From NCBI RefSeq assembly GCF_001949145.1, contig NW_019091405.1, positions 1,518,653 to 1,582,652 on the forward strand: DNA of 64,000 bases. Reading direction: 5' to 3'. The position numbers and the translations under genes are program-made. Below the pieces are notes generated by a model that saw only the letters and a program-made list of their open reading frames with translations, had not been told where the DNA came from and did no database searches. Within the stretch, counting starts at the first letter, position 1; every line of letters begins with the position of its first letter. This document shows positions 39,501-54,500 of the stretch, one piece after another. The DNA is from Acanthaster planci. Its lineage: Eukaryota; Echinodermata; Asteroidea; Valvatida; Acanthasteridae.

Positions 39501-42500
39501 GGGATTGATCAACGAGTACAAAATGGGATTCAGTATCGAGTTGAAGTAAGGCACGATTGTCTGGCAGATGTACAGAGCTTGTTTCTCGAGGCTGACATTC
39601 ACGTCGGGTTCCAGTGTGGCCGAGTAAATTTCTGCAATCATTCTCGGCATCCAGCACAAGACGAAGGCACCGATGACCAGTAAGAGACGCTTGGCGACAA
39701 TGAAACGTGTGTGGTGCATAATCTTCTGGCCGTGGCTTTCATTCTGTGTGTCATTGTTGCGCTGGGAGATCACATAAAATATTTTCAAGTAAGCCATGGC
39801 AATGATAAACAGGGGAATCAAGAGGCTGATAAGGCTGTCTGCCATGGCCACCCCAAGCCGCGCTGGAAGCTTTCCGATATTGTCATACCGGCACTGGTCC
39901 TCAAAAAGTAATGAAAACGGAATGGATACGACAATTGTAAAGGACCAGATGAAGAGGATGGTGTACGTGACACGGCGCACCTGGGTTCTCCGGTTGAACG
40001 GCCGGCAGAGACAGTAGTAGCGATCAACCGAGATCCCAACCAGCATCCAGGCGGAAGTGAACATCACCACGTGCCACACATAGGCAAAGACAGCGCACTC
40101 CAGGGCAACAACCAGCCGGCTGACGGCCGAGCATTCCAAGTGAAGCTGTATGGGGATGGCCACAGTGCAGACAATGAGGTCTACCACAGCCAGGCTGCAC
40201 AGGAAGTAGTTGGCAGTGGACTGGCGCTTCCATCGGTTGCGCAGGTACACCATGATGACCAGCAGGTTGCCCAGGATTCCCGCAACCATGAAGAAGGCCA
40301 TCAGCACGATGTTAACGGTCATGCTCCAGCCACTACCTACATGCGATGTCAAGTTGCCCCTGGTTTGGAGGAGGGTTTCATTCCTGAATGTGATGGAGAC
40401 CACTTGGGTATTGTTCCCATTCTCCTGTGCCAAGCTTGGAGCATATTTATCAAATCCCATATCGGTCGAGTTTAACAAAGGCAGTGCATCGCCGGTCGGC
40501 AGAGTCATCGGAAAGCTAGTCATAGCAGCAGGTGTCAGGGCCTCTGTCATACGTGCAAGAATAAGAGTTTCCCTCATACATGTACATGTAGCGTCCAAAC
40601 AGAACTGCCATACACAAAAACGCTTGTGTTTTCTCATAGAAACATCATCTGAGCTGAAGCATCCACTATATTGTTAATTGCAGAAGATGTGCATGTATTT
40701 GCAGATGTGTCCACAAGTTGTTGTTCCCAAACGTAGTTCACTGGGCAAAAATATTTCAACAAGAAGATACACAGGTAGGCCTAAGGAGAGTTGTCCTCAT
40801 CAAGCAGCAGGAGTTTTCCTGTGTGGCAAGGATGCGAGATTGGCCAACTGTTTCCAGGCACGTTCTGCTCACAGCAATCTGAAAAAAAATGTAGAGTCCT
40901 TGGTCAAATTTACGCACTTCTGAGTCTTTGATCCAATTTGTTTGCCAAAGCCAGCGGTGCTCTGGTCACGTCACAAGTTCTGACAGTTTTTGCTGTCTCA
41001 GCTGAGCAGGCACTGGGCGGAATGGATCCTGGTCATCACCAGTGAGAGAGAGAGAGCGTGTGACTCTGTCGGTGGTCTCAACTCAAATACTCATGAGCAC
41101 CGTGGCTGGTTTGATCGAACATCCAGCAAGCTTTACCCAGGATATTGTAGTCTTCTCTCAGCGGACATTCTTCTCCCCTTTTGGTTTGGCCTGCATGTGT
41201 ACTAATCCCTGCAAATAAACAAGACAATTATCAACTGTGATCCTTTACAGAGTGTATACCAGGACTTTTTAAAAATTATGTACATAATATCTAAACTGGC
41301 CTTCATGGTTCCATAATGATCCTTAATTGTAAATTTAACTATTGAAAGGCAGTTATGGGAGAAATGTAAATGAAATTAATTAGATTTCATTCTAATGTCT
41401 CCTTGAGGGTAATTCCGGAAATTAGGGGTCTAAAAGTGTGACATTTTCGTGTCCCCGTTACATCTGACCTTTTTTATTTCATATGGAAATATCTCTGGAA
41501 TTTACTTCCGTCTATTACTATCTGTTTGGCAGTAATTTGCATTAATTCATCATTCTTGGAAATTTAGAAAAAGCGTTTTGAATTTACAAAATTATATACA
41601 TCAGATGTGACGGGGACACACAAAAAATAGACCCCTAAGTTCTGGAATTACCCTTGAATGAAGTTTGGTGGAGGGGTTGTCGATTTTAACTTTTGTTGAT
41701 CAGTTAGTATCATTAAAATGGCAGAGTGAGCAGAGAGGAGAAAATACAAGTCATCCTTCATTGAAAGAAGATCAGGATTGCAGCATTGGAGTTTTATTCA
41801 CCAAATTGATTGATAGTCATTTGAGGAAAGTGCATTTAGCCATTTATTCCGTCAGGGCCATGTTGATACACAGAGCAAACCACTCGAGATATGTTTGATC
41901 TCAGCCCGTCCCATCGCACAGTTCTATACCAAAGGTTTTTTGTCGCGTAAGTGTGTAAATCCTGTTGCTGGTTTTGCCTTGAAAGCATCGTAAAGTGCAC
42001 AGAGCTTAGCAGCATTTGTCCATCAAGTGTTACGAGCCCATTGCGTACATACCAAGCAGATTCCGTGCATTGCTACATTTGTCATAAATGCCTTTTTTTT
42101 AAGGGACAGAGGGCCTTTATGTGAAGACACTTTTTATGGAAGTCACAATTTTGCAGACTGATGACTGGGAATAATCTTCATCTCTATACCAGTAGATTTG
42201 CTTTTTTTAAAAAAATAAGAATGATTGCAGTGGTACTGATATTCTCCATTGAATTTCAGTCAGAGAACTCCTTAGTTCACATACATGTAATGTACACTGA
42301 AGATATCAAAATGTGACATCCAGAACTATTCAGTACGGGGAACAAAATCTAAGTGGTGCATAAAAATCGTTCAGACATCAGCAAATAAAAATTGGATGCC
42401 GAGTGGTTCCCAACCATGGCAGGGTCATGCAGAATTTAACGAAGTCTTCTGCATTTTTCGTGAAGCTTGCTTTTTTATACGTATTGGTGCTGTTACAGCC

Positions 42501-45500
42501 TGAAGGCCACTTTGCATGAAAACAAACACAGCCGTGAAGTTTACCAAAGTGTGAATTTACAACAGTTGAAACATGTAACTCAAGGGAAGGATTGGTGCAA
42601 ATGTTTCTAGACGTCGTAGTTGCTTTGCTTTCAAAATTAATGCATGAACTGCTCTTCAGGAAATATGAACCAGGGAAGCATGTTTTTAGCAGTATAATGT
42701 TGTACATTTACATGTTGCATTAGTAATGTATCGGGCTGAGTCAGTTTGAATAAGTCACTATTTGATTAATTAACCTTCAATACCCAAATATTTGGTCGTA
42801 CCGACTGGCAGATTGTTGATGAACAAAGCATATAAAAATCAGTTGGAATAATGTACACAATTGTACATTATAATTACTATAGCTTCTCACGTCTAGGAGT
42901 ATTTCTATCCATGACTTAGCAAGATTTAAGAGACGAACAATACTTCTTGTACTGTTTAAACTTTTTATTCTTTTTAAATTTTTTTGATGAATAATTTACT
43001 TTTTGAATCGTAAGATTTCTGTTGGTTTTCATTTGAATCTGCTTGAAACAAGCCTCCATAGTGCAATTTTCTCATTTAATAAAAAAAAAAATCTCCCTTC
43101 CTTCGCATGAATTTTGTATTTGAATATTCAAATTCAGAAAATAATATTCAAATATTCAATAATCGATCAGATATTCTTAACAGCACTAAATAATGTATGA
43201 ACCAATCAGCTTGGACTTCTTTAGCTTGTACAAGCATTCAGTGTGGATGCTGGATAGTCCATTGTATACATGTAAACTTCATCGGGATCATTTTTTTCCT
43301 GTCCTGTCTTGACACGGATAAATCCTCCTCGCTTTCCGTGTTCTCCCTCCAGTCATCCCTCTTTCCTCTGTCAGATTTGTCAGAGCTGGTATGCTGCCAG
43401 TGTGGCTTGTCATTTTTCATGGGAAAGATTGGCACTGGTAATTATGCACGCTCCTTGACTGCTGATGCTCCCCGTTTACTTCGAGTGCATCGGCCGGATG
43501 TGCTTCAGCCATCGGTGTCGGTGTGGGAGTTGGTTAATGTCCCTGCTCACTGCAGAATTTTGAATAATTTTACACAAGTGGACTTATTTTTTGTGAGCTG
43601 AAACCTTCTTTGTTTACCCAATTAAGAAGCTTTAAAAGTCCTTGTGACCTGTCCAACTCTTGTGATACTTGTAATAAAATGTATTTTTGGAGTAGAATGA
43701 TTGAAGTTGTAACTCCTTCATCCTTTAAGATTCCAGCAATATAAGTGTCCACCTGTTATGTTGCTTGTTCTCGCACACTACTATAACTAAAAAATGCAGT
43801 AAGATGAAAAGGCGTGACAAACCCCGCTCAACCCTACAACTAATTAAAATTCAGAAAAATTCAGCCAAACCTATCAAACCCAGTCTCATGGGTCAACTCA
43901 ATGGTATCAGACCCAACCCAACTGAACCTAACGCATCTTAGTCTGACTCAAACCAAGTCATGGAAGAGGAAGCCCAGGTAGATCCCTCAAAACCATAGAA
44001 ATCCAACCAAAGTCCAAGCCACAACGCTGCAAACCACTTCAAAACCAACCTTAAGCCATTGTGATGCTGACTGCAACCAAGCCACCAGTTCAACTTAGGA
44101 CGGCCCACGTCTTACCAAGTCCCTTGATTAATTTACCATCATCAGTACCAGCACAGCAGAAACTCACCTCTAAGTAAAAATGTCCACCACCAGTGGCACC
44201 AACAGAGAAGCTTTCTGAAGGAGCACAGTCGCTTCATTATGGAACTAGTCAGTGATTTTTACCTGTCTCAATCCATCAGCCTCGTTCTTTTTTGGGTGCA
44301 TTCGCTCCGAGCACCATCACGGTGGCGTAAATGTGTACATGTTACGTACTTGTGTCTGGAGGGTCCTCTCAGTTAACCTTGTTTCTGTTGAATGAATTCA
44401 GTCTTACAAGTTAATGTACCGTAACAGTAGCGGATCTATGTTTAATAGATTACAGGATGATGGAGGGGACCATGGCTGAGCATGTTCCATTGTATTCTTG
44501 TATTTTAATGAACCTGTATCCTCCTGGATTGTGTCGGTGTTACCAAGATTATTGGCCCGTTTATTGGCGTAGACAGCGTGGAAGAACCAGGAAACTAAAG
44601 CGACTTTTGGAAATTTTCTCCCTGTTGAGCAAAAATTGCTGGTTTATTACTTCTACACTCAGCAAAACCGTGTACATGTATTTGCATTGGTAAATATGTA
44701 TGTGTGGAGCTTGGGCTCAGAAACTGTAAGTAAGCAGAAAATTTTCCCATTTCCAATTATGAATTGTGGAGGTAAAGATGCCTGCTGTAGGCATTAAAAA
44801 TGACGGAGTGTGTTCTGCTCTAAGATCTGGTCTTGAGTAGCAAGTTGTCCCGTGCCGGATCTGTGCTACACGTAATGCCACATGTACCTTTTGGTTCTAG
44901 CACTGTATATGCACCTACATGTAGTCACAGACAGTCAATTAAAAATCCGGTCCATTCTTCTTGCTACAGTAGGCACAGGTAGACATATCGTACGTGCATT
45001 CACATGACGGGCTGGACAAGTCTGTGGTGAATGCGTACTTGCATAGGAGGGATAAAGTATTGGCCATGTTGTTGTCACCTGTATCCATACATGTAGTTAT
45101 TATCCTAATTGGAAGCATTGTGGATTAAAAGTAAGGTCAAATAAAACTGAAGTTGTAAAATGCTGCTGCAAACTGCAGAAACCCATCAAATAAGGACCTC
45201 AGCATGGTTTGGTTCACTGGCCGAGAAGAAGAGTCGAAGTGACCTCGCCAATTGTGTCCATCCTTTGATCCTACCAAGGCCAGTAGATTCAGGATGCTGG
45301 GTTTGTACTGAGGGAATGCCACCTCTGGAGTTGCATTGATTTATGCGGTCAGCTGTGCTGGTTCCTCATCGTGAAACTGTTATACTGGATGCTTTGAATA
45401 TTACCTCCCATGATGCATCCGACCAGGCTAAGATTTGAGCTATGTTACTTGTACTGTATTCTTTGACTGGGGGTATTTTGGGGTTTAAATTGGGCCACAG

Positions 45501-48500
45501 TCGGAGCCATCACAATATTGCTTGTTGTTATCAGAGTGATTTGTTGATGCTGAGTTTAAAGGATGGCTGCAATCAATTTGTTTTACGCACCTTTGAATAT
45601 CAGTTAACCATACTTCAACTTGTGTCTCAAGGATTCAAAGGGTATTTTATTGCCTTTTTTGTTTATAACCAATGCGTATTTCCATATTCATAATTTTAAG
45701 TGTTTGAAAAGTCCACTTTTCAGTGCATTCAACCAGAAAGGGGTGTGAAAGAGTTTTTGTACAGTGAAGGAGGGTACAAAGTTAAAGAAAAATTGTGTCT
45801 AGAAAATTTCACTGTGGCTACACTTTAAAAACTCTTGAAAACAGAACGGAAAGAAATTTCTCACCACTTATGTCCAAGTACCAGTATATATGTACATGTA
45901 CCTGTAGGTTATGCATTGCTTGACTTTGATATAATGTACTAGTATTAGAAACAGAACTTGCTAGTTGTAATTCAATTCATATAAGTAACTTGAAAGGTTG
46001 ACAGGATGTCTTGACATGTTTATTAAACACGTGCCGGTATTCTCTTCAGTGATTTTTACGCAGGGGGCATGGCCTCTCAGTCTTCACATGCCAGACGCCA
46101 TACTGTGAACGTTTTTAAGTGAGCACTCTAACAATTTTAGTATGAATGACTGAGGAAGTTTATTTACCTAGCCTCCTTCCAGACATTTGGAGAATATGGC
46201 GCCTTTTCTGTTGGAATTATCAACTCAGACTTGATTGACTTCTGCCTGGAATTTGATGATTATGCCTTATTAAGTAATCATATTGTATCAGTAAATAAAG
46301 CAATTGGTTGGTCTCAAATTTGTTGGGTTGTAAGGTGCAGGTGCTAGGATGTTGACCTATTTTATTTGCTAAATTTATCTCTAATCAGGTTCAGTGTCAA
46401 CTTGGTTTCAAGTATGGCATTCAGAAATCTTATATTAATAATTCAGAATCCAGAATTCTGCATTCACCCTCCAACTCTGATGCTTTCTTGGAAATTTTTT
46501 TCACATCCTTTTGCTAAGTTGTCATTTTTTTCCTACTTCCAAAAGATGTAGACAGGCAAACGTTGCTATTGGTTGTTTGTCTTTGAAATTCTCATTTGAC
46601 ATCATCAAAGCAACAAAGTTATTTTGGAGAACCAGCTCAGCAGTGATCTGGTTCTTGCGTATTTTATTGAAACTGTGCCATCCTCTAAGAAAGCCAATGC
46701 AGTTTGTCACAAAAAGTGGTTTAGTTGGGGCTAGAGCTTCACGTGGTTCAGGCTTTTGTCCGGTCCGGAGACAGATATCGACCTACGTATGGAGATGCGC
46801 AAACGAGTGAAAAACAGGAAACCCACGCTAAGACCAACGCCATCCGCTTCAGATTGAATGACAGTGGTGCCACTGACATTGCCTTGTTGTTCGTGGTTGC
46901 AAAATTTAAATTTGTGATGATACGCAGGGCAGTTGGCCTACCTGCAAGGATTTTTGTGTTGGCTGTTAACTGAGAGTTTAAAAATCGGAAAATTTGGGAA
47001 TGATACGGTCAATCAGCCTTTAGCGATCTGAGTCTCATTTCTTGCACAAGTCTACTGTATATGTCAATTCACAAGAGCATTATTTTGACAAACCTTGTTT
47101 GGTCCATTAAAAGTTTGGGGTGGTGGTTGTTCAATTAATAAGCATGCATATAGATACGCATGCAAATCATATGCATAACATTGCTGATGGCCGTTGGATG
47201 CAGGGGGAATGTTTTTGTTACTGACATTGATTTGATTAACAATGGTCCTCCGGTAGCAAGGCATATGATCATTACAAACATGCCTTGAACACTGTCAGCT
47301 ATAAGTTCTGTCAGAAAATGGTGTCCGGACAAGCACTTTACATGTACGTGTTGCATTTTGGGGTAGGCAAAATGGAACCAAGTAACAACCAATTTTGGTC
47401 AGGTGTCACTTAGCAGAAATTAGCAGCCCTGTTGCCAGTCTCGGGCGTTGCAGGGGCTACATCACACACACACAAAAAAACAATTGTGATGTTTGTGGAT
47501 TTTGCCAATGGCCGGGGAAATACTTTATATGGAACAGACTAAAAAGACACTTGAAGAAGGCAGCTCAAGTCAGTGCATAAAATAAAGTGCTGCTGAAGAA
47601 TTGTGTCACGTAATGCATTTGATAATGGGTAATTTTTACTTAAAATTTAATGAAATTAATGTACTGGTAAGTTAGGTAGTTTGGAACACAAATTTAATAC
47701 TAATTATTTGGCACTAAAAAAGTAACAGAATACTTTTTGGCCTCTGCATAAGCCTGTGCACTCCCAGTGTAAACATTGTTTGTACCCATGGCTTCTATCC
47801 TCATTGGTGGATGACAAAGTCAGTAGCCGGATTTAAACCCCTGGTGAACTGTCATTACTGTATGGTTTAATTTTGAGATGTCTTCCTCCCTTTCGAAATT
47901 AACCTTCCATTGAAGGGTTCTCCGTTGATTCAAGATCTTTCAATATGAGGGGAGACAAGTACATGTAGTTAATCCTTGACTTTCCCAGTGACGACTTCTG
48001 ACAGATAAACTCTTAAGTGCACATTGTCATATCTGGAGAACCAAATTTAGAAGAATCTTCCCGAAATCTTGGCAGCTTCAACGTTAGCCTGGAGGCTGAT
48101 TTTGGTGGTGTGTGTGTCAGTAGCTGTAGACTGCACTGAACAGTTGCCAGTGGAATTAATCCAATGTAGGAGCGAGCTTTTTGCAGGCTCGGATCAGGGT
48201 AGGCTCACAAGAATATAAAGTCCATGAGTTTGATACAAGTCCTAAGAGATCAAGATGTTCATGTTTGTCAATGCCATTCAGATTCCACTGTGCTTATCTT
48301 GCAAACTAACCCTGGAGGCAGGTTACAGTAACAGCTTCTACTGTCTGGTTGTAAGCAGTCGGATTTCATCTGACTGCCCACTCTTTGCTAGTCTTGGATA
48401 AGATATTGAGCTTAGCCCTTAACAACAGATGTACTGATATCTCTTCTCACTCAGCGCAATCAGTAATGACAGTACAGTACTCAAAGTCATCACTCACTGG

Positions 48501-51500
48501 TCATTGGTACATGGTGATGTAAACCTCATGCTTGTACCCTAGCCAGACTGCATCCAAAATGCAGATTTCATTTGAGGAAATCTGTGCTTGCAGTACAACT
48601 CAGTGTCATCATATTTCTCTTGAGTATTAAGCTAGTCAGAATGCATCTCTGGATATCATATTCTTCTTTCTCATACCTAAACCCTTGAGAGCTAATAACT
48701 GACAAGCCATTCCAGTGGGCCCATGGGGGAGGGGTTGGAGGGGCCTTCCTGTTGAGCAGCTGGCTCCCTGTCGACAAAAAGACAAAAACCGTAAGCATCA
48801 AAAGTACTGTGAGCGTGAGTTCTTGTGATGTTGCCCCCTAGCTGTAACTGTGGCCCCCCTGAATGCCAGAAGCTGTGCTTGGCTTTATCATTATGCATTT
48901 CTGGTATTTTTGTGTACGTTTGCATTTGTTTCCTGCCGTGGCCTGGTACATATAATTCAGACACTACGTGTACATGTAGCAGAGCAGGCTGTGTGGGGGG
49001 CAGCCCTATCCCCAGGCAATGGGAACTAATCATTATGAGACCAGCTAATTGTTTTAAGACTGTGTCACTGCAGTGCTGGCACAAATAGATCAACTGACTT
49101 CAAGGCATTTAAGATCAGCTAACATACCGATGCTGGACTGGTTATCACAATCTGTCCCCCCGTGTGAGCTTTTAAGATCAAGTACGCACTCAGAGTTTAA
49201 GTGACTCAGATTTTTATGCACCGTTATGATTTTGTGTTTCGGCAACTTTTGGCAAGTGTTGATAGAACGCTAGAGTTAATCACACGTTTATCACACAGTC
49301 TTGAGTATATTTATGCAAATGTGTTCATAAAAGAAGAGTTTTCAAATGTTCTTGTGAATAATGTGTCCAAATTATTAATCAGAGTGAAAATGCCTTATGC
49401 TATGGACAGTGCGTCAAAAATGTAGATGTACATGTAGATAATATAGAGTACCATATCATTGTCATACCTCCACTGCATGATGCCTACAGAGAAAAGACCA
49501 TCAAGTTTCCTGTATTTTGACTTTGTCAAAAGGAGTTCCTCTTCGGCTCATCTTCCTACTCGTATTCTTTTTTCAACACCTGACAATGTTTTTCACAGGC
49601 TTACTGTGTAATTATAAATTGGTCTGTTTTTTATATACTCATCTCTGAAGGGATTAGATGTAGCTACTCAAATTCCCAAAACGCTTTCCGGACTCGCTAC
49701 ATGGACTGGATATTTACTCTCCCACTGGTGGCTTTTAAATGATTTAAGGATTTTCTTGCTGTCTTGAAATTATACAAGTAGATATATGTATTAAAGACAT
49801 ACTTGCAGATGGAAGCTTGTACAGTACAAGTACATTACAAAGTGCAAAGTAATGCATGTTTTATACATGAGGCACCCAAGCACTTACGTGTACAGATATC
49901 TCGTTAGCGTCTTGTGAAATCAGCCTCAGCCAATTTGCAATGGATAGTGCACATAGCTCATGCATTATTCCATGATCTGCCTGGCTTGTAATCACCATTT
50001 TAATAACATTTTAGTATATCGATTTCAATATGAGGGGTTTACTCTTTGCTGTTGGGAACAGCTATATGCTGTCGAACCCGGCAAAGCAGAAATAAGTAAA
50101 TGCCACTTAATGCATACCTATGGAGTCCAACCATATTAATATTACAATATTCTGCTTATGACAAGGAAATTTTCACGTCCCAAGCCTTTTTTTCTCATTG
50201 GTTCCATTCCTGAAAATAGAAAGTTCCTGTTTTAAGAAGGTAATTTGCAGTAGTCAGATTAATGAGGTTCGACTGTACATTGTGATTGATGATGTGATGA
50301 GCAGTTGACCTTCAAAAAATGTTCACTGGGTCTAAGATAAACTTGGAAAGGAGGTGTTCCTTTTATAGGAAGTTCAGCCGTCCAGGAACTTCAGGAAATT
50401 TGGGTAAATGTGTGTGTATGGTGCTCTTCGGTATCTGAATGGCTAGACAGCTTTAGACGGCAGCTGACAAACATTTTAGTGTGTGAATTAACAAATCTGT
50501 CCAACTGCCAGCTTAATGTAGTTGTACAGCTGAAAGATTAGTTTTAAAAGTTAAGATTGCAAATGGTTTACCTGTAGTTTGATGAGCTTATCATCTCGAT
50601 TTGGTAATTAATGAATTCTGCAGTGTGGAGATGAGCAATTAATTAAATTCTGAAAGAGTCATGCATGTACCGGTGGGCGCCAGTACTCATTTTTTTAATT
50701 CCGTAATTGGTCATTTGCAACAAAACCATGAATTGTTCATTTGCGGTCTACCATTGCCATCAATTACTTAGAGCTGTGTAGAAGATACAGGTGACATCAG
50801 TCTCAGCTGCCAAAGATAGACCAGTAAAAAGGAATTGTGGAAGATTCTGTAGACAGCAATCACTGGGGGGGACATTGCCAACTGAATGCACAGTGGAAAA
50901 ATTTATCATCAGATTAATTCATTTCAAGTTACCCTCAAAATATTGAAAAACCAGTGGCTTCTTGTTATACAAATGCCACTGTAAAAGCTCATGTTTTCGG
51001 TGGACAGCTGACCAAACTGAAGCAGGTCAGCTTTTGCAAAAGAGGGAATAGGTTTTGCTTTGAAATCACTTGCTGCTCAGTCCTCCACGACTGCTGGAAT
51101 GTAAATAAGGTGTAAATGACAAGTCAGTTATCGTTTTGCTTTGAAATCACTTGCTGCTCAGTCCTCCACGACTGCTGGGATGTAAGTAAGGTGTAAATGA
51201 CAAGTCAGTTATTTTTTTTTAAATGTACACTGCACCAACAGCATTCAAATTCATACATCTTTTAAGAACTACACATGTTATTTTATTGGTAACCATTTTT
51301 TATAATACCCTTTGCTGTTTAGTTTTGGTCTTAAAAGCTTTTCGTTGAAGGTTTCGTTATAAGAGAACCCTTCTCCACTGGGTTCCCAGAATTAAATCTT
51401 TGAAGAAATTTCTTAGCATGTGCTTTAGTACCAGAAGTTTCCAAAATATTGTTTATATTTACATGTTTATCTTTTTAAATCAAAATTGAGAACAAACAAC

Positions 51501-54500
51501 TGATTAATATTGATTTTTGATGTGAGAAAAAGCATCTGTTAAGTGATGTGCTTTGACGCACAATAATTCGCAAACGAAGGGAGGGATATTGATGAATGGA
51601 CCTTCTTGGGAAGGCAAAACCAACAATTTGCATTTCACGCAGCACCAGATGCATCTGTTTGGGAGGGTTATCTGCAGAGCGCTCTTCAAGCTTTGGTACC
51701 GGCAGTAACGCACAGCTTAGAAATTTGCCTGAAGGATCAGTAGGAAAAACTGCTGTGGGAGGATTGTGAAGAAGAGGAATCTTGCAAAACTATAGTAGAT
51801 ACATAATTGATATGGGGTGGTAGGAATTAGGCAGTCATAGTGTTTTTGTAACCAAACATTACCCAGATGTATGGCAACATGTAAGTTATGGTAACGCTAA
51901 AAATTCCTGACAGGTGTGATACAGAATTTCTTGACCAAGGTCTTTTCCACAAAATGTGTCCACTCCAGAGATATACAGTACCATATGCCATACTCTTTGA
52001 GTACAAAACATGAATCTGTACTCTGATATTGGTTATTGTCTCCTGCATGGCCCTGGTACAGATTTTGGTGTCATTCTCAGTAAACTGATAATAACAGACC
52101 TTAAACATGATGACATAACGCAGTGTTTAGCGTGGTGCATTGTGGGGGAAAGGTGGGGGTGACAGTACGCGTGCTGTTGCTAGGGAAGATTGTCAAGAAG
52201 ATTCTTATTCTGAGAATGCCTATATTGTCCAGATGGTTCATGTTAACTGTTGTGTGCCATTGCGTTACGCCATTATATTTTAGGCCTGTTGCCAATGTAC
52301 GGTGTAAAATGGTGTGCAGTGTCTTTATACATTTTGACCTGTGGGGATTACCTGCAATGACAACAGATGCTGATTTTATGACATTTTGTGATGGTTAGTT
52401 GGATCTGATGGGATGTGTCCTTCAGCATCATAGATACATGTTCATGTGTGTACCCCCCTGCCTCTCTCTTCCCCCTCCCCCCCAAAACTATACATGTACA
52501 TGTATCTTACAAAATATTTGCTTGCACCTGCTGCTTATTGACTCAAATTGGCCCGCCAACTCGGGCAAGCTCATTGCATTTCAAGTCACACCTAAGATTT
52601 TTCTTTAACAAGCCCTGGAACAACGCTGACTATGCAGTACATGTATTTATAAATGCATGACAGTGGACGGCAGAAACATCTCCCCAACTAAAAGAAAAAA
52701 AATCTTGTCAAAGCAAACATAGACTAATTATCTGTGCATGCTCACATGCCAGTGTTGACACAGCGAGGAGTGGATTTGTGTATTTATTGAACTGTATGTG
52801 ATATATGCAGGGGCGGATCCAGGAATTTTTCCGGGGGATGGTCAGGTCGGAGATTTTTTTTAATGCCTCATTTTTGCAAACAGGCGGAAAGGATGATGGA
52901 ACACTACATGGCGTACATTTGTAACACTCATCTTGTGCACATAAGAAGCATTTGTGGATGCTATCTTGTTGTGATTCAGTTATTTTAAAAAAATTATATT
53001 CCCCTTTTTTCAAACTTGTTTTTGTCTCTGAGCATGGTACATGTTTGCATTTTTGTAAGCAATAACTACTCTGGTTGTATCTTGTGAAATTCTAATTCTA
53101 ACGACATGTAGTTCTAATTTGGTGAGAGTTATGCATGGAGATGATGTTCTTAACCATCCTATTAACAAAAGAGAAACAGCCAAACCAATTCTTGGCTAAC
53201 CAAAGCCCACCCCCATATTTCTGTAGCACTCAGTGCTTTGAGATGTTTTCAAATCCTTGACATTTACATGTGGGAAGAAAAGATTGAGGGATATCTTCCA
53301 ACCTTGTCGCTCTTTATTGCATGTACTTGCAACTGCTCCACTGGTCTTTCCTGTTTCAAGGTTCATCAAACGTTTAAATTATTTTGCATCGATTGGAGCA
53401 ATTTTGCATCTTTGATCTGGCCTCTGTATGGATTTTGGCACACCTGTCTCTAGCGTCAGTCAGTCTTTTTCTAATTTAAGTTGAACTGCACGCCAGACTT
53501 ACATGAAGGATTTGTTCCAGATTTGTTGACCTTACTTCCCATTGAAAGATTTGGTTGCCACCAAGAAAGAATCCAAATTTAATTACGGTAGGTACAGTTT
53601 CCGTATACATGTACGCTGAGATTTTTGTAATGAGGAATAATGCATTAAGATTATGAATGGATTATAGGGTACAAGGATGGGAAAGAACCCTCGTCCTGGG
53701 GGGTGAAAGGTCATCTCCCTTGGCTACTGGTAGGTGAAAATGTCCCTTTCAGCTTATTCTCATTCAGACCTTCGGATCCATAAATTCATGACGTTGGGTA
53801 GTGATTAAAATATCACAATGAACCCACAGGCCTCCTGACGAGCACACTGTCTGAAACATTGAGTACCATCGGTTCTTTTCAGAACCTAACATGCTCAAAA
53901 AAGAGATATATCCATGGTGCTACCACAAACCTATCTAGTTTACCTTTGTATCTCCACCATGAAAAGCTTCAGATCTCATCGAACCCACAGGTACCGGTGT
54001 AGACAATTTAATAACACATACACTGTGAACAGTATTATCTGGCCGTTTGTTGTAAGTGCAAAAGAGGTGAAAATGTAGAGAGGTATGTTAACCGGCCCTA
54101 GAAAAAAACTTCACGAGCTAGGAAATATGTGAACATCCTGTCATCAATCCGAGCAGAAATTACACGGTAATTTACAAAGCTAATATGCCGCAGGCACCCG
54201 TCATGTCGCAGGCGTGTCCAGTAACAAGGCTCGTGGATCGTCTCACTCCTGCGCGTGATGAATGACACCTGGTGGCATTGGCAGCACGCACTTGTCACTC
54301 TGTCCGATGCGTACATAAACGTGTCGCACAGCCTCCTTGAACGAGGAGTTTTGGAATAGCATGGATGAATTACATGGCAAATCACAACCCACTTAAGAGA
54401 TGGGATGAACAGATAATCAGGCCAGGCCCAAAACTAAAACTTGTTTGAAAGATACAAGAGCTGAAAGTTACAAAGGGCGAATTTGATTTTATTTTTTACT

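Noticed and set aside
40071-40677. Plus-strand ORFs of 134 and 155 codons
   Set aside because: They are antisense shadows of the GPCR coding sequence with no protein likeness of their own.
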